This document shows positions 18,434-27,830 of a DNA stretch of 32,669 nucleotides, in pieces. The notes below the pieces were generated by a model. The model was not told where the DNA came from. It worked only from the letters and a program-made list of their open reading frames with translations, and did not search any database. The position numbers and the translations under genes are program-made. The DNA lies in contig CALJZP010000308.1 of assembly GCA_937983545.1 (NCBI GenBank), positions 1 to 32,669 on the forward strand, in the 5' to 3' direction. Each line of letters starts with the position of its first letter. Positions within the stretch are counted from its first letter, which is position 1. Source of the stretch: an uncultured Azonexus sp. GTDB taxonomy: Bacteria; Pseudomonadota; Gammaproteobacteria; Burkholderiales; Rhodocyclaceae.

Positions 18434-19225
18434 TTAGTCGACCTTTGCCTTGCTGCGCAGTTCCTTGACCAGATTCTCGATTTGCTGCTGGCCGGCGCGC
18501 TGTTGAAGCTGCGGCTTGACCTGGTCGAACGGCGGCGGCGTGGCCGGACGGGAGTCTTCGAGCTGGATGACGTGATAGCCGAAGTCGGACTTGACCGGGG
18601 TCTTGGTGTATTCACCCTTCTTCAGCTTGGTCAGCGCTTCGCCGAACGGCTTGACGTAGGCGGCCGGGGAACTCCAGCCGAGGTCGCCGCCCTTGTCCTT
18701 GGAGCCCGGATCCTTGGATTGCTTGGCCAGTTCGGAGAATTTTTCGCCCTTGTCGAGCTTGGCGATGATCGCCTTGGCGTCTTCTTCCTTTTCAACCAGG
18801 ACGTGGCGGGACTTGTACTCGGTGCTGCCAAGGTTGTTCTTGATCAGCTCGTATTCCGCCTTCAACTGGGCTTCGCTGATCGGGTGTGCCTTGACGTAAT
18901 CGGAAAGGAAAGCGCGGATCAGCACGGCCTGCTTGGCCAGTTCGATCTGCCCCTGGATGTTCGGGTTCTTATCCAGGCCTTTCTTTTTGGCTTCCTGGGC
19001 GAGGATTTCACGGCGAACCAACTCTTCCTTGATGGCGTCCTTCAGTTCCGGAGAATCCGGCGTGCCCTGGGCCTGCTGTTCGGCGGTGAAGGCGTTGAAA
19101 ACGGTTTGCGAAATGGGCTGGCCGTTGACAGTGGCGACAGCCTTGCCCTTCTCGGCAGCCAGTACCGGGGCGGAAACGATGGCACCCGCGACGAGCAGGG
19201 CAGCCAAACGGGAGAGCTTATGCAT
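18434..19225 (-). CDS. PpiC-type (parvulin) peptidylprolyl isomerase, secreted
   Basis: Signal peptide MHKLSRLAALLVAGAIVSAPVLAAEK; parvulin core YKSRHVLVEKEEDAKAIIAKLDKGEKFSELAKQSKDPGSKDKGGDLGW...KTPVKSDFGYHVIQLED. Confidence 0.95.
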   Translation of the reverse strand: MHKLSRLAALLVAGAIVSAPVLAAEKGKAVATVNGQPISQTVFNAFTAEQQAQGTPDSPELKDAIKEELVRREILAQEAKKKGLDKNPNIQGQIELAKQAVLIRAFLSDYVKAHPISEAQLKAEYELIKNNLGSTEYKSRHVLVEKEEDAKAIIAKLDKGEKFSELAKQSKDPGSKDKGGDLGWSSPAAYVKPFGEALTKLKKGEYTKTPVKSDFGYHVIQLEDSRPATPPPFDQVKPQLQQRAGQQQIENLVKELRSKAKVD

Positions 19226-19258
19226 GTATCTATCCTTGGGTGGAGAACAACCTGAAAA

Positions 19259-19528
19259 TTATACTGCGCCGGGTATTTCCGCGCAGATGCTGAGTGCATG
19301 GATGGGGCCGCGCATCAGATCACCAGCGGCATCATAAATCATGCGATGGCGGGTGACGGTGTTTTTGCCGGCAAAAACCGCGGCGACGATATCGACATGG
19401 TAGTGACCGCCGCCACTGCGGGCTCCCGCATGGCCGGCGTGCAGGTGCGAGTCGTCGCGAATGGTCAGGGAGAGCGGTTGCAGCACGCTCAGGCGCTGGC
19501 GGAGCAGGTCGACCGTAGCGCCGCTCAC
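19259..19528 (-). CDS. bolA: BolA family protein
   Basis: [57 protein letters not shown] start overlapping the yciI stop. Confidence 0.9.
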   Translation of the reverse strand: MSGATVDLLRQRLSVLQPLSLTIRDDSHLHAGHAGARSGGGHYHVDIVAAVFAGKNTVTRHRMIYDAAGDLMRGPIHALSICAEIPGAV

Positions 19529-19827
19529 CCGGGCAGTACCTTCTTGAACGGCTTGACGGTGACCTTTTCGTAGACGCCGGCCGCAATGTAAGGATCGGCG
19601 TCGGCCCAGGCCTTTGCGGCATCGAGCGAGGCGAATTCGGCGATGATGATGCTGCCCGAGAAACCGGCGGGTCCGGGGTCCGGCGAGTCGATGGCGGGGC
19701 AGGGGCCGGCCAGGATCAGGCGACCTTCCGCCTGCAAGGCCTGCAGGCGTTCCAGATGAGTCGGTCGCGATGCCAGCCGCTGCTCGAGCGTGCCGGCCCG
19801 GTCTTCACCGATGATGACGTAGAGCAT
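19525..19827 (-). CDS. YciI family protein
   Basis: [42 protein letters not shown]...[42 protein letters not shown]. The ATG overlaps the yciB stop (TAATG); the ORF-track start at 21186 is spurious. Confidence 0.92.
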   Translation of the reverse strand: MLYVIIGEDRAGTLEQRLASRPTHLERLQALQAEGRLILAGPCPAIDSPDPGPAGFSGSIIIAEFASLDAAKAWADADPYIAAGVYEKVTVKPFKKVLPG

Positions 19828-20435
19828 TACTTTTCTTCCTCCATGTATTTGGACAGGAACATGCCTTGGGCAAGCACGAATACCAGCATCAGGCCCATGC
19901 CGCCGAAGAGTTTGAAATTGACCCAGGTGTCGGTCGGAAAATTGAAGGCAATCACCAGATTGAGTACGCCCATGACGGCGAAGAAGGCGATCCACGACAG
20001 GTTGACCTTGTTCCAGACAACATCCGGCAAATTTAGTTGCTCGCCGAGCATGGCCTTCATCGGATTTTTCCTGAGGACAAGCGCGCTGAAAGCCATGCTC
20101 ACGGCGAACACCCAATAGAGGATGGTCGGTTTCCACTTGATGAAGGCTTCGTTCTGGAAAGCCAGCGTCAGGCCGCCGAAGACGACGACCAGGCCGAGGC
20201 TGATCCACAGCATCTTGTCCACCTTGCCATGGCGGAAATGCACCCAGGCGATCTGTGCAACGGTGGCCGCGATGACGACGACCGTGGCGAGCAGGATCGG
20301 CGCCTGCTTGGCATCGACCAGCGCGGAGCCGAGCAGTGTGGCTACCCATGTGGCGGCGGTTTCGGGATTTTTTTCCGAATACTTGAAGGCCGCGAAAAAG
20401 AGAATGACGGGGAAGAGATCGAAGAGCAGTTTCAT
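19827..20435 (-). CDS. yciB: Inner membrane-spanning protein YciB / septation protein A
   Basis: [20 protein letters not shown]...; [43 protein letters not shown]. Confidence 0.93.
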   Translation of the reverse strand: MKLLFDLFPVILFFAAFKYSEKNPETAATWVATLLGSALVDAKQAPILLATVVVIAATVAQIAWVHFRHGKVDKMLWISLGLVVVFGGLTLAFQNEAFIKWKPTILYWVFAVSMAFSALVLRKNPMKAMLGEQLNLPDVVWNKVNLSWIAFFAVMGVLNLVIAFNFPTDTWVNFKLFGGMGLMLVFVLAQGMFLSKYMEEEK

Positions 20436-20487
20436 GGCGGGGCATTATATACTCGTAGCGATTACTCCCCTGCAAGCCGAATCTGCC

Positions 20488-21540
20488 ATGCATACCGTCT
20501 TGATCATCGACGACAGCGATATCAACCTGACCCTGATCAAGGCCCTTGTCCTCAGGCTGGGTGAGTGCAGTCCGGTGCTTTTCGACAATCCGCTCAAGGC
20601 GCTTGAGTGGTGCCGGGAAAACGTGCCCGATCTGGTCATCGTCGATTACATGATGCCGGAGATGGACGGACTCCGGTTCATCAGCGCTTTCCGCGCACTG
20701 CATGGCCGCAACGAAATTCCGGTATTGATGATTACGGCCAACGACCAGAAGGATATTCGTTACGACGCCCTGCTTGGAGGTGCCAACGATTTCCTGACCA
20801 AGCCGATCGATCGCATCGAGTTTTCGGCACGGGCTCGCAACATGCTGTCGCTGCGCAGCGGACAAAAGTTTCTGGCGGATCGCGCCAAGCATCTCGAAAA
20901 GCTGGTCGATGAGCGAACCAGCGACATTCGCGAGCGGGAAAAGGAACTGATTTTCCGGATGTCGCGGGCAGCCGAGTTCCGCGATCCGGAAACCGGCGCC
21001 CATATCCAGCGCATGGCGCACTACTCGCAGATTATCGCGCGCGGGCTCGATCTCAGCCCGGCCATGGGGAAGCTGATTCTCGAGGCTGCGCCCATGCACG
21101 ATGTTGGCAAGATCGGTATTCCGGACTACATTCTCTTGAAGCCAGGCAAGCTGACGCCCGAGGAGTTCGATGTGATGAAGGGGCACGCCAAACTCGGCTA
21201 CGAACTGCTCAAGGACAGCGGTTCGGAAATTCTGCGTGCCGGCGCCGAGGTGGCGCTTTCACACCATGAGAAATTCGATGGTTCTGGCTATCCGCAAGGT
21301 TTGAAGGGGAGCCAGATTCCCCTGTTCGGACGCATTGTGGCGGTCGCCGACGTCTTCGACGCATTGACTTCGGAACGTCCCTACAAGCGAGCCTGGTCCC
21401 TGGACGATGCCTGCCGCTTTCTCGAGGAAGGGCGGGGCAAGCATTTCGATCCGATGTGTGTCGAGGCATTTCTCGCCGGCTGGGAGGACGTTCTGGAGGT
21501 GCGCCAGCGTTTTCGCGACGAGGAAATACCCCAGATCTGA
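20488..21540 (+). CDS. Response regulator with HD-GYP c-di-GMP phosphodiesterase domain (RpfG-like)
   Basis: [19 protein letters not shown]...[12 protein letters not shown]...[46 protein letters not shown]. True start at 20488, not 20122. Confidence 0.95.
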   Translation: MHTVLIIDDSDINLTLIKALVLRLGECSPVLFDNPLKALEWCRENVPDLVIVDYMMPEMDGLRFISAFRALHGRNEIPVLMITANDQKDIRYDALLGGANDFLTKPIDRIEFSARARNMLSLRSGQKFLADRAKHLEKLVDERTSDIREREKELIFRMSRAAEFRDPETGAHIQRMAHYSQIIARGLDLSPAMGKLILEAAPMHDVGKIGIPDYILLKPGKLTPEEFDVMKGHAKLGYELLKDSGSEILRAGAEVALSHHEKFDGSGYPQGLKGSQIPLFGRIVAVADVFDALTSERPYKRAWSLDDACRFLEEGRGKHFDPMCVEAFLAGWEDVLEVRQRFRDEEIPQI

Positions 21541-21587
21541 TCCGGATTGGGAGGGTGGTTCAGGATAAAAATCCAATGGAGAGAAAA

Positions 21588-21926
21588 ATGGCAGGGCCTT
21601 TCGTTCTTGATCGTGTATCCATTCTCGACCGTCTGGGCGGGGACGAGGAAATCTATTCGATGATGGTCGACATGTTCCTCGACGATGTGGATGCCAACAG
21701 CGCCGCGCTGGCCAATGCGTTCGCGTCCGGCAAGGCGGCGGAGGTCCAGCGGGAGGCGCATACCATCAAGGGTTTGCTGGCCACTTTTTCCGATGACGAT
21801 GGAGCAGCCGAGGCGCAGGATGTGGAAAAAAAAGCCAAGGCCGGCGAGCTGGACAGCCTGGACGATGCCGTCGGCAATCTCCAGCGACGTTTGCACGAAG
21901 TGGCGAATGCGCTACGCGCCGGGTAG
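21588..21926 (+). CDS. Stand-alone Hpt (histidine phosphotransfer) domain protein
   Basis: MAGPFVLDRVSILDRLGGDEEIYSMMVDMFLDDV...REAHTIKGLLATF, the Hpt His motif; SD GGAGAG upstream of 21588. Confidence 0.88.
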   Translation: MAGPFVLDRVSILDRLGGDEEIYSMMVDMFLDDVDANSAALANAFASGKAAEVQREAHTIKGLLATFSDDDGAAEAQDVEKKAKAGELDSLDDAVGNLQRRLHEVANALRAG

Positions 21927-22577
21927 CGTCAGGTAGCTTGCGGCACCCGCCGGGCCGCCTGCCGGGGCGTGAGGGACCACGCCGAGCAGCGGGGCCCGCA
22001 GACGGGTTCGCAGCGCAGCCAGGTTTTCCTCGAAACGCGACATGTCCGGGTCGATCCGGTTGGCGACCCAGCCTGCCAGCGTCAGGCCGCGGGAGGCGAT
22101 GGCTTCGGCGGTCAGCAGGGCGTGGTTGATGCAGCCCAGGCGCATGCCGACAACCAGCAGGACCGGGAGCGCCAGTTCGACCGCGAGGTCGTCGAACCCC
22201 CTGTCTTCGCCCAAGGGGACGCAGAACCCGCCGGCGCCTTCGACAATGACCAGGTCGGCCTGCAGTCTGGCTTGATCGACCGTTTTCACGATCGTCGGAA
22301 AATCGATGGCAAGGCCGCTCTCGGCCGCCGCGATGTGCGGCGCAATCGGGGGGGCGAAGCAATACGGATTGAGCAAGTCGTCCGGCAATACAACGCTGTT
22401 GGCCGCCCGGATGTTTTCGACATCCTCGTTTTTGCCATCGGCATCGGTGCCCGCTGCAATCGGCTTCAGGCCAGCGGCGCGCAGGCCATGGCGCCGGGCG
22501 AGGTGGAGCAGGGCGCAGGTGACGAAAGTCTTGCCGATCTCGGTATCGGTGCCGGTCAGGAAATACGCTGAACTCAT
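21912..22577 (-). CDS. bioD: Dethiobiotin synthase
   Basis: YFLTGTDTEIGKTFVTCALLHLA; GLKPIAAGTD; VIVEGAGGFCVPL. Confidence 0.95.
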   Translation of the reverse strand: MSSAYFLTGTDTEIGKTFVTCALLHLARRHGLRAAGLKPIAAGTDADGKNEDVENIRAANSVVLPDDLLNPYCFAPPIAPHIAAAESGLAIDFPTIVKTVDQARLQADLVIVEGAGGFCVPLGEDRGFDDLAVELALPVLLVVGMRLGCINHALLTAEAIASRGLTLAGWVANRIDPDMSRFEENLAALRTRLRAPLLGVVPHAPAGGPAGAASYLTLPGA

Positions 22578-23335
22578 ACGTGGGCGATCAGGGTGATGAC
22601 GTCGTAGGTGAGGGGCAGCCCGTCGGGGGTGCGCTGCATTTCGTAGGCGGTTTCGGCTTGCTGGAAGGCGCTGCGGCTCATCAGGCTGGTCCGTCGGCCA
22701 CTGCCGACCTGGTTGGCGCCGATGGCCTTGACCGCGCGCAGCAACGACTTGAAGTCCGCGTAGCAGGCGACCTGCGGGTATTGGTCGATCGAGACTGCCG
22801 CCAGTCCGGCATCGGCGGCCATGCGGCGGACATCCTCGATGCTGTGGAAGGGCAGGGTATGCCGATAATCGTCGACGCCGGCGAAAGCCTGCCGCAACTC
22901 ATGAAAAGTGGCCGGGCCGAGGCTGGCCAGTGCCAGCGTACCGCCCGGTTTCAGGATGCGCCTGGCTTCGCCCAGGGTGGCCGGAAGGTCGCACCACTGC
23001 ACGGCCAGGCTGGACCAGAACAAGTCGACGCTTGCCGTGGCCAGTGGCAGATGTTCGAGGTCGGCCGCGACCCGGAAGCATGGCTCGGCGACCTGGTGCA
23101 GCATGGCCGGCGACAAGTCGAGACCGACGACATGGGCTTGCGGGAAACGCCGGCGCAGCAGTGGCAGTGCATAGCCGGTGCCACAGCCGGCATCGAGCAG
23201 GCAGCGCACCGACCCGATGGGCAGGCGGTCGATCAGGTCGTGGCAGATGTGGCGCTGGACGGCGGCAGCGCTGTCGTAGGTGCTCGCCGCGCGCTCGAAG
23301 GATTGCCGGATGCGTGCCTTGCTCGGTTTAGTCAT
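22574..23335 (-). CDS. bioC: Malonyl-ACP O-methyltransferase
   Basis: SFERAASTYDSAAAVQRHICHDLIDRL; LLDAGCGTGYALPLL; bio operon context. Confidence 0.92.
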   Translation of the reverse strand: MTKPSKARIRQSFERAASTYDSAAAVQRHICHDLIDRLPIGSVRCLLDAGCGTGYALPLLRRRFPQAHVVGLDLSPAMLHQVAEPCFRVAADLEHLPLATASVDLFWSSLAVQWCDLPATLGEARRILKPGGTLALASLGPATFHELRQAFAGVDDYRHTLPFHSIEDVRRMAADAGLAAVSIDQYPQVACYADFKSLLRAVKAIGANQVGSGRRTSLMSRSAFQQAETAYEMQRTPDGLPLTYDVITLIAHV

Positions 23336-24041
23336 TCAGGAAGCGACGAGTCCGGGCCAAGAAGTCGTCCGGGCGGGACATGAAGGGGGCGTGGGCGCAG
23401 TCGTCGAAGCAGGCGAGTTGCGCATCGGGGATCAGCGTGGTCAAGGTTTCGGCGGCACCCAGCGGCATCAACGGATCGGCGGCGCCATGCACGAGCAGCG
23501 TCGGGCAGGCGACTTTGGCGGCGTCTGAGCGCAGGTCGACGTCGCGCAGCCAGTTCAGTCCGGTGATCAGCGTGGCGCCGGATGGCCGAGGGTCGGCCAG
23601 TTCGAGCAGTTCGGCGGTCACCCTTTTGGCGCGGGCATCGCCGCGGTTGAAGCCGCCGACGAAGCGCGGCAGCATGGCCTCGACATCGGCGGCGGTGCCG
23701 GCGGCGAACTCGGCCAGCATGGCCGGCGGCATGGCATGCGGCCAGCCGTCGCGCTGGACGAAGGAGGCCGTGCCGGCAACCAGCAACAGCTTGCCGACCT
23801 TGTCCGGATGACGTGCGGCGATGGCCAGCGCCATCTCCGCGCCGAGCGACCAGCCGCCCAGTGCGGTGCCGGGTTGCAGGCGGGCCGCATAGGCGTCGAT
23901 AGCCGCGTCGAAATCGTCGATCAGCGCTTCGCTGCCGTAGCCCGGCAAGTCGATGATGCTGCCGCCCAGCGCGTTGACGGCGGCGGCAACCGGGCTGCGG
24001 CCGACGCACCAGCCGGGCAGGAAAACCAAAGGCGCGCTCAT
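23328..24041 (-). CDS. bioH: Pimeloyl-ACP methyl ester esterase (BioH-like alpha/beta hydrolase)
   Basis: MSAPLVFLPGWCVGRSPV...LGGWSLGAEMALAIAARHPDKVGKLLLVAGTASF...; overlaps bioF and bioC. Start 24041 preferred over 24179. Confidence 0.88.
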   Translation of the reverse strand: MSAPLVFLPGWCVGRSPVAAAVNALGGSIIDLPGYGSEALIDDFDAAIDAYAARLQPGTALGGWSLGAEMALAIAARHPDKVGKLLLVAGTASFVQRDGWPHAMPPAMLAEFAAGTAADVEAMLPRFVGGFNRGDARAKRVTAELLELADPRPSGATLITGLNWLRDVDLRSDAAKVACPTLLVHGAADPLMPLGAAETLTTLIPDAQLACFDDCAHAPFMSRPDDFLARTRRFLND

Positions 24042-25195
24042 GCCAGTTCCTTCAGGGCGGAAAGCAGTTGGTCGATATCGTCGGCCGTATGGGCTGCCGA
24101 GATGGAAATGCGCAGCCGCGCCGTACCCTTGGGAACCGTCGGCGGGCGGATGGCGGGCACCCACAGGCCCCGTTCCCACAGCGCTTTCGACAGGGCGACG
24201 GCGGCTTCGTTGTCGCCGACGATGTAAGGCTGGATGGCGGTGGCCGACGGCAGTAGCGGCTTGCCGGCCAGGCCGTTGCGCAACTGGGCGATGCGGGCCA
24301 TCAGATTGGCGCGCAGGGCGTCGCCGTTGCGAATGATGTGCAGGCTTTTCGACAGCGCGCAGGCAGTGGCCGGCGGGGCGGCGGTGGTGAAAATGTAGCT
24401 GCGCCCCTTCTGCAGCAGGTATTCGATGGCCGTGTCCGAACCGGCGACAAAGGCGCCGCCGACACCGGCCGCCTTGCCGAGCGTGCCCATGAGCAGGATG
24501 CGCGGCGAGGCAGGCAGATTGAAATGGGCCAGGCTGCCTTCGCCGTGCGGGCCGAGCACGCCGAAGCCGTGGGCATCGTCGATGACCAGCCAGGCATCGT
24601 GGCGTTCGGCCAGTTCGAAGATGAGCGGCAGCGGGGCGAGGTCGCCGTCCATGCTGAACACGGCGTCGGTGACAATGAGCTTGCGTGTCGCCGTGCTGGC
24701 GGCCAGCTGGCGTGCGAGCGCGGCGACGTCATTGTGCGGGTAGCGCTGCACATCGGCGCCGTTGGCCTTGGCCAGCTGCATGGCGTCGATCAGCGAGGCG
24801 TGGTTCAGCTTGTCGGCGAACACCGCATCGCCGCGGCCGGCCAGCGTCGGGGTGACTGCCAGGTTGGCCAGGTAGCCGGTGGAGAAGGTCAGGGCGCGCG
24901 GAAAGCCGGTAAAGGCGGCGATTTCCCGCTCCAGTTGCTCGTGCGGCGTCAGGTGGCCGCTGACCAGATGCGAGGCGCCGCTGCCGGCACCCCATTGCAC
25001 GGCCCCGGCGGCCATGGCCGCGGAGATGTCGGCATGGCCGGCCAGACCGAGATAGTCGTTGCTGGCGAAATTGAGCAAGGGCTTGCCATCGACCGTGGCG
25101 ATGCGCCCGGCTGGGGAATCCAGCACGCGGCGGCGGCGGGTCAGGCCGGCAGCTTCCATGTCGGCGAGCTCGGCTTGCAGGCGGTCCTCGATCAT
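24038..25195 (-). CDS. bioF: 8-amino-7-oxononanoate synthase
   Basis: LLNFASNDYLGLAGHADI; GSGASHLVSGH; VIDDAHGFGVLGPHGEG; LMGTLGKAAGVGGAFVAGS. Confidence 0.96.
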   Translation of the reverse strand: MIEDRLQAELADMEAAGLTRRRRVLDSPAGRIATVDGKPLLNFASNDYLGLAGHADISAAMAAGAVQWGAGSGASHLVSGHLTPHEQLEREIAAFTGFPRALTFSTGYLANLAVTPTLAGRGDAVFADKLNHASLIDAMQLAKANGADVQRYPHNDVAALARQLAASTATRKLIVTDAVFSMDGDLAPLPLIFELAERHDAWLVIDDAHGFGVLGPHGEGSLAHFNLPASPRILLMGTLGKAAGVGGAFVAGSDTAIEYLLQKGRSYIFTTAAPPATACALSKSLHIIRNGDALRANLMARIAQLRNGLAGKPLLPSATAIQPYIVGDNEAAVALSKALWERGLWVPAIRPPTVPKGTARLRISISAAHTADDIDQLLSALKELA

Positions 25196-26553
25196 GACAG
25201 GGCCTCGTTCAGGGCGCCGTCGATGGCCTTGGCGAGATGGTCAATCTCGTCGTTGCCGACGATGTACGGCGGCATCAGGTAAACCGTGTTGCCGATCGGG
25301 CGGATCAGGGCTTCGCGGTCGAGGGCGGCGCGGTAGAACTTGCGCGAGAAGTGCGGGTCGTCGGTGGCGACATCGAAGGCGGCGATCATGCCGCGCTGGC
25401 GCAGGTGGCCGACCTGCGGATGCCCGGCCAGCGGGGCGAGGGCGTCGCCGATGAGCCGTGCCTTGAGACGGTTGGCGGTGATCACGTCGTCCTGCTCGAA
25501 GATGTCGAGCGTGGCCAGCGCGGCGCGGCAGGCCAGCGGGTTGCCGGTGTAGCTGTGCGAATGCAGGAAGGCGCGGGCCACCGAGTCGTCGAGGAAGGCG
25601 GCGTAGAGGGTGTCGCTGCACAGCACGATGGAGAGCGGCAGGTAGCCGCCGGAGATGCCTTTCGACAGGCACATCAGGTCGGGGCGAATGGGGTTGCCAT
25701 CAATCTCAGCCTGCTCGTGGGCGAAGAAAGTCCCGGTGCGGCCGCAACCGACGGCGATTTCGTCGCAGATCAGGTGTACCTCGTGGCGGTCGCACAGCTG
25801 GCGGGCGAGGCGCAGGTATTCCGGGTCGTACATCGCCATGCCGGCGGCGCCTTGCACCAGCGGCTCGACGATCAGCGCGGCGATGCGCTCGCCGTGTTGT
25901 TCAAGGTGCTTTTCCAGTGCGGCAGCAGCGCGGCGGGCCACATCGGCCGGCGATTCGCCCGACTCGCCCAGCCGGAAATCGGGCGAGGGCAGCACATGCG
26001 CGGCGGCGCGCACCAGCGGCGCGTAGGCATCCTTGAAAATGGCGACGTCGGTGACGGCCAGCGCGCCGACCGTTTCGCCGTGGTAGCTGCCGGCCAGGCA
26101 CAGGAATTCGGCCTTCTCCGGCCGGCCAACGTTGCGCCAGTAGTGAAAGCTCATCTTCAGCGCGATTTCGGTGGCCGAAGCGCCGTCCGAGGCGTAGAAG
26201 GCGTGGCCGAGGGCGCCGCCGGTCAGGGCCGACAGGCGTTCCGACAGCTCGACCACCGGCTGGTGCGTGAAGCCGGCCAGCATGACGTGTTCCAGCGTTT
26301 CCAGCTGTTCCTTCAGCGCGGCGTTGATGCGCGGGTTGGCGTGGCCGAACAGGTTGGTCCACCACGAGCTGATGCCGTCGAGGTAGCGCTTGCCGTCGAA
26401 GTCGTGCAGCCAGGCGCCGGCGCCCCGGGCGATGGGCACCAGCGGCAGGTAGGCCGGCGAGCCGGACTGCGCGTGGTGCTGCATCTGGGTGCACGGATGC
26501 CAGACGGCAGCCTGGCTGCGCGCCAGCCAGTCTTCGTTCGACGACATGCCCAT
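25192..26553 (-). CDS. bioA: Adenosylmethionine-8-amino-7-oxononanoate transaminase
   Basis: AVWHPCTQMQHH; YLDGISSWWTNLFGHANPRIN; YHGETVGALAVTDV; LICDEIAVGCGRTGTFFAHEQ; SKGISGGYLPLS. ATG 26553 (or 26547), not 27051. Confidence 0.95.
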   Translation of the reverse strand: MGMSSNEDWLARSQAAVWHPCTQMQHHAQSGSPAYLPLVPIARGAGAWLHDFDGKRYLDGISSWWTNLFGHANPRINAALKEQLETLEHVMLAGFTHQPVVELSERLSALTGGALGHAFYASDGASATEIALKMSFHYWRNVGRPEKAEFLCLAGSYHGETVGALAVTDVAIFKDAYAPLVRAAAHVLPSPDFRLGESGESPADVARRAAAALEKHLEQHGERIAALIVEPLVQGAAGMAMYDPEYLRLARQLCDRHEVHLICDEIAVGCGRTGTFFAHEQAEIDGNPIRPDLMCLSKGISGGYLPLSIVLCSDTLYAAFLDDSVARAFLHSHSYTGNPLACRAALATLDIFEQDDVITANRLKARLIGDALAPLAGHPQVGHLRQRGMIAAFDVATDDPHFSRKFYRAALDREALIRPIGNTVYLMPPYIVGNDEIDHLAKAIDGALNEALS

Positions 26554-27725
26554 CAGTGCAGGATCTGCGATCCGGTGGCCGGCTGCTCCGGCATCTCGGT
26601 ATGCACCAGCTCGCCCTCGCGATTGGGGAAGAGCGGGGCGCCGCAGTCGTCGCAGAATTCCATCGGGAAATGGTGGTCGAGGAAGAGCACTTCCTTGACG
26701 CCGGTTTCGCGCAGCACGGCCTCGATTTCGCCAGCGGCATCGGTGGCTTCGTCTTCGGCGCCGAGCAGCGGCCAGACGATGCCGTGATAGACCTCCTCGC
26801 CGGTCTTCGGGCCGAGGCTGACGCGGTATTCCTCCATCCGGCGGTCGTAGCAGGGGCCGACGACGGCGCGGATGTCGGCCGGCATCAGGCCGAGCATGGT
26901 CTGCAGGAAGGCGACCGAGGCCTTGACCGAATAGGGGCGCGACAGCTTGTCGGCATTGCGGCAGGCGGCGTGGTAGGCATCCGGCAGCAGCGGTTGCCAG
27001 GCACAGCCGGTGAGCAAGGGTTCGAGATTGGGGCTGCCCTGCTTGAGCCATTCCTTCAGCGCATGCTCCTTGTTGCCGTCCGCTTCGTTCCAGCGGAACA
27101 GCGGCTTGCCGCGCGGAATGGCGATGGTGCCGACGAGGTAGCGCACGTCGGACAGGAAGCGGTTGGTTTCCGGCATGCCGCTGGTGTCGATGCCGAGGTG
27201 GCCGCCGGCCAGGGCCGCTTCGCCCAACTGCCTGGTCAGTTGCCAGGTGTCGCAGAAGCTGCGCGGCAGCTGATCGGGGCTGAACAGGAAGTCGGCCAGC
27301 GCCAGCTTGGCATCGCCGCCGAAAACATGGGCGCCGAGTTGCACGGCCAGCGCCTGCAGGGTGCTCTTGGGCAGTGCGCAGGCGGGGATGGAGAAGCGCG
27401 ACCAGGCAAGGACCGGCGCGGCGAAGAGCTGGATGTCGAATGCCTGACCCTGGGCCTCCAGGCGATGCGTTTCGGCGCGCGACTCGACCATGTCGGCCAG
27501 TTCGTCGTGGGCGCGCGGGTTGGCTTCGAACAGGCGGTCGAGGGCGGTGTTGATGTCGTCTTCGGCGCCGTTCTTGAGGAGACCATCGACGGTGTCGGCC
27601 AGTTGGGTTTCCCAGTAGCTGTCTTCCAGCTTGCCGCCGGATTCGGAAAGGCCGGTAGCCAGGCGTTGCAGTTCTGCCGCTTCGCGGGAAAGACGGTCGC
27701 GCGAACCAAAGCGGGTGCGTTTCAT
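26553..27725 (-). CDS. DUF2863 family conserved protein
   Basis: MKRTRFGSRDRLSREAAELQRLATGLSESGGKLEDSYWE...; C-terminal CDDCGAPLFPN; end overlaps the bioA start. DUF2863 assignment is from memory of the family. Confidence 0.75.
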   Translation of the reverse strand: MKRTRFGSRDRLSREAAELQRLATGLSESGGKLEDSYWETQLADTVDGLLKNGAEDDINTALDRLFEANPRAHDELADMVESRAETHRLEAQGQAFDIQLFAAPVLAWSRFSIPACALPKSTLQALAVQLGAHVFGGDAKLALADFLFSPDQLPRSFCDTWQLTRQLGEAALAGGHLGIDTSGMPETNRFLSDVRYLVGTIAIPRGKPLFRWNEADGNKEHALKEWLKQGSPNLEPLLTGCAWQPLLPDAYHAACRNADKLSRPYSVKASVAFLQTMLGLMPADIRAVVGPCYDRRMEEYRVSLGPKTGEEVYHGIVWPLLGAEDEATDAAGEIEAVLRETGVKEVLFLDHHFPMEFCDDCGAPLFPNREGELVHTEMPEQPATGSQILH

Positions 27726-27760
27726 CGGTGATCCAGACAATACAAAAACGGAATTTTACC

Positions 27761-27784
27761 AGCCGCGTATCGGCTTGCGCGGCT
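27761..27784. repeat. Inverted repeat AGCCGCG-N10-CGCGGCT
   Basis: Perfect 7-bp arms, 10-nt loop, between the cti stop and the DUF2863 start. Confidence 0.65.
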
Positions 27785-27787
27785 CAA

Positions 27788-27824
27788 TCGGTATCGCCGG
27801 GATGCTTCACGCCGGCGATACCGA
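27788..27824. repeat. Perfect 13-bp inverted repeat TCGGTATCGCCGG-N11-CCGGCGATACCGA
   Basis: Directly downstream of the cti stop codon. Terminator-like stem, but no adjacent U-tract. Confidence 0.75.
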
Positions 27825-27830
27825 GACCGC

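Noticed and set aside
18343-18615. N-terminal extension of the 17014..18615 ORF
   Set aside because: It contains the terminator and runs into the PpiC gene; the GTG at 18342 has a strong SD.
19828-21186. N-terminal extension of the YciI ORF
   Set aside because: Antisense to HD-GYP and out of frame with yciB; the real YciI starts at MLYVIIGED.
26554-27051. N-terminal extension of the bioA ORF
   Set aside because: Overlaps DUF2863 coding in another frame; the recognisable BioA sequence starts at MGMSSNEDW.
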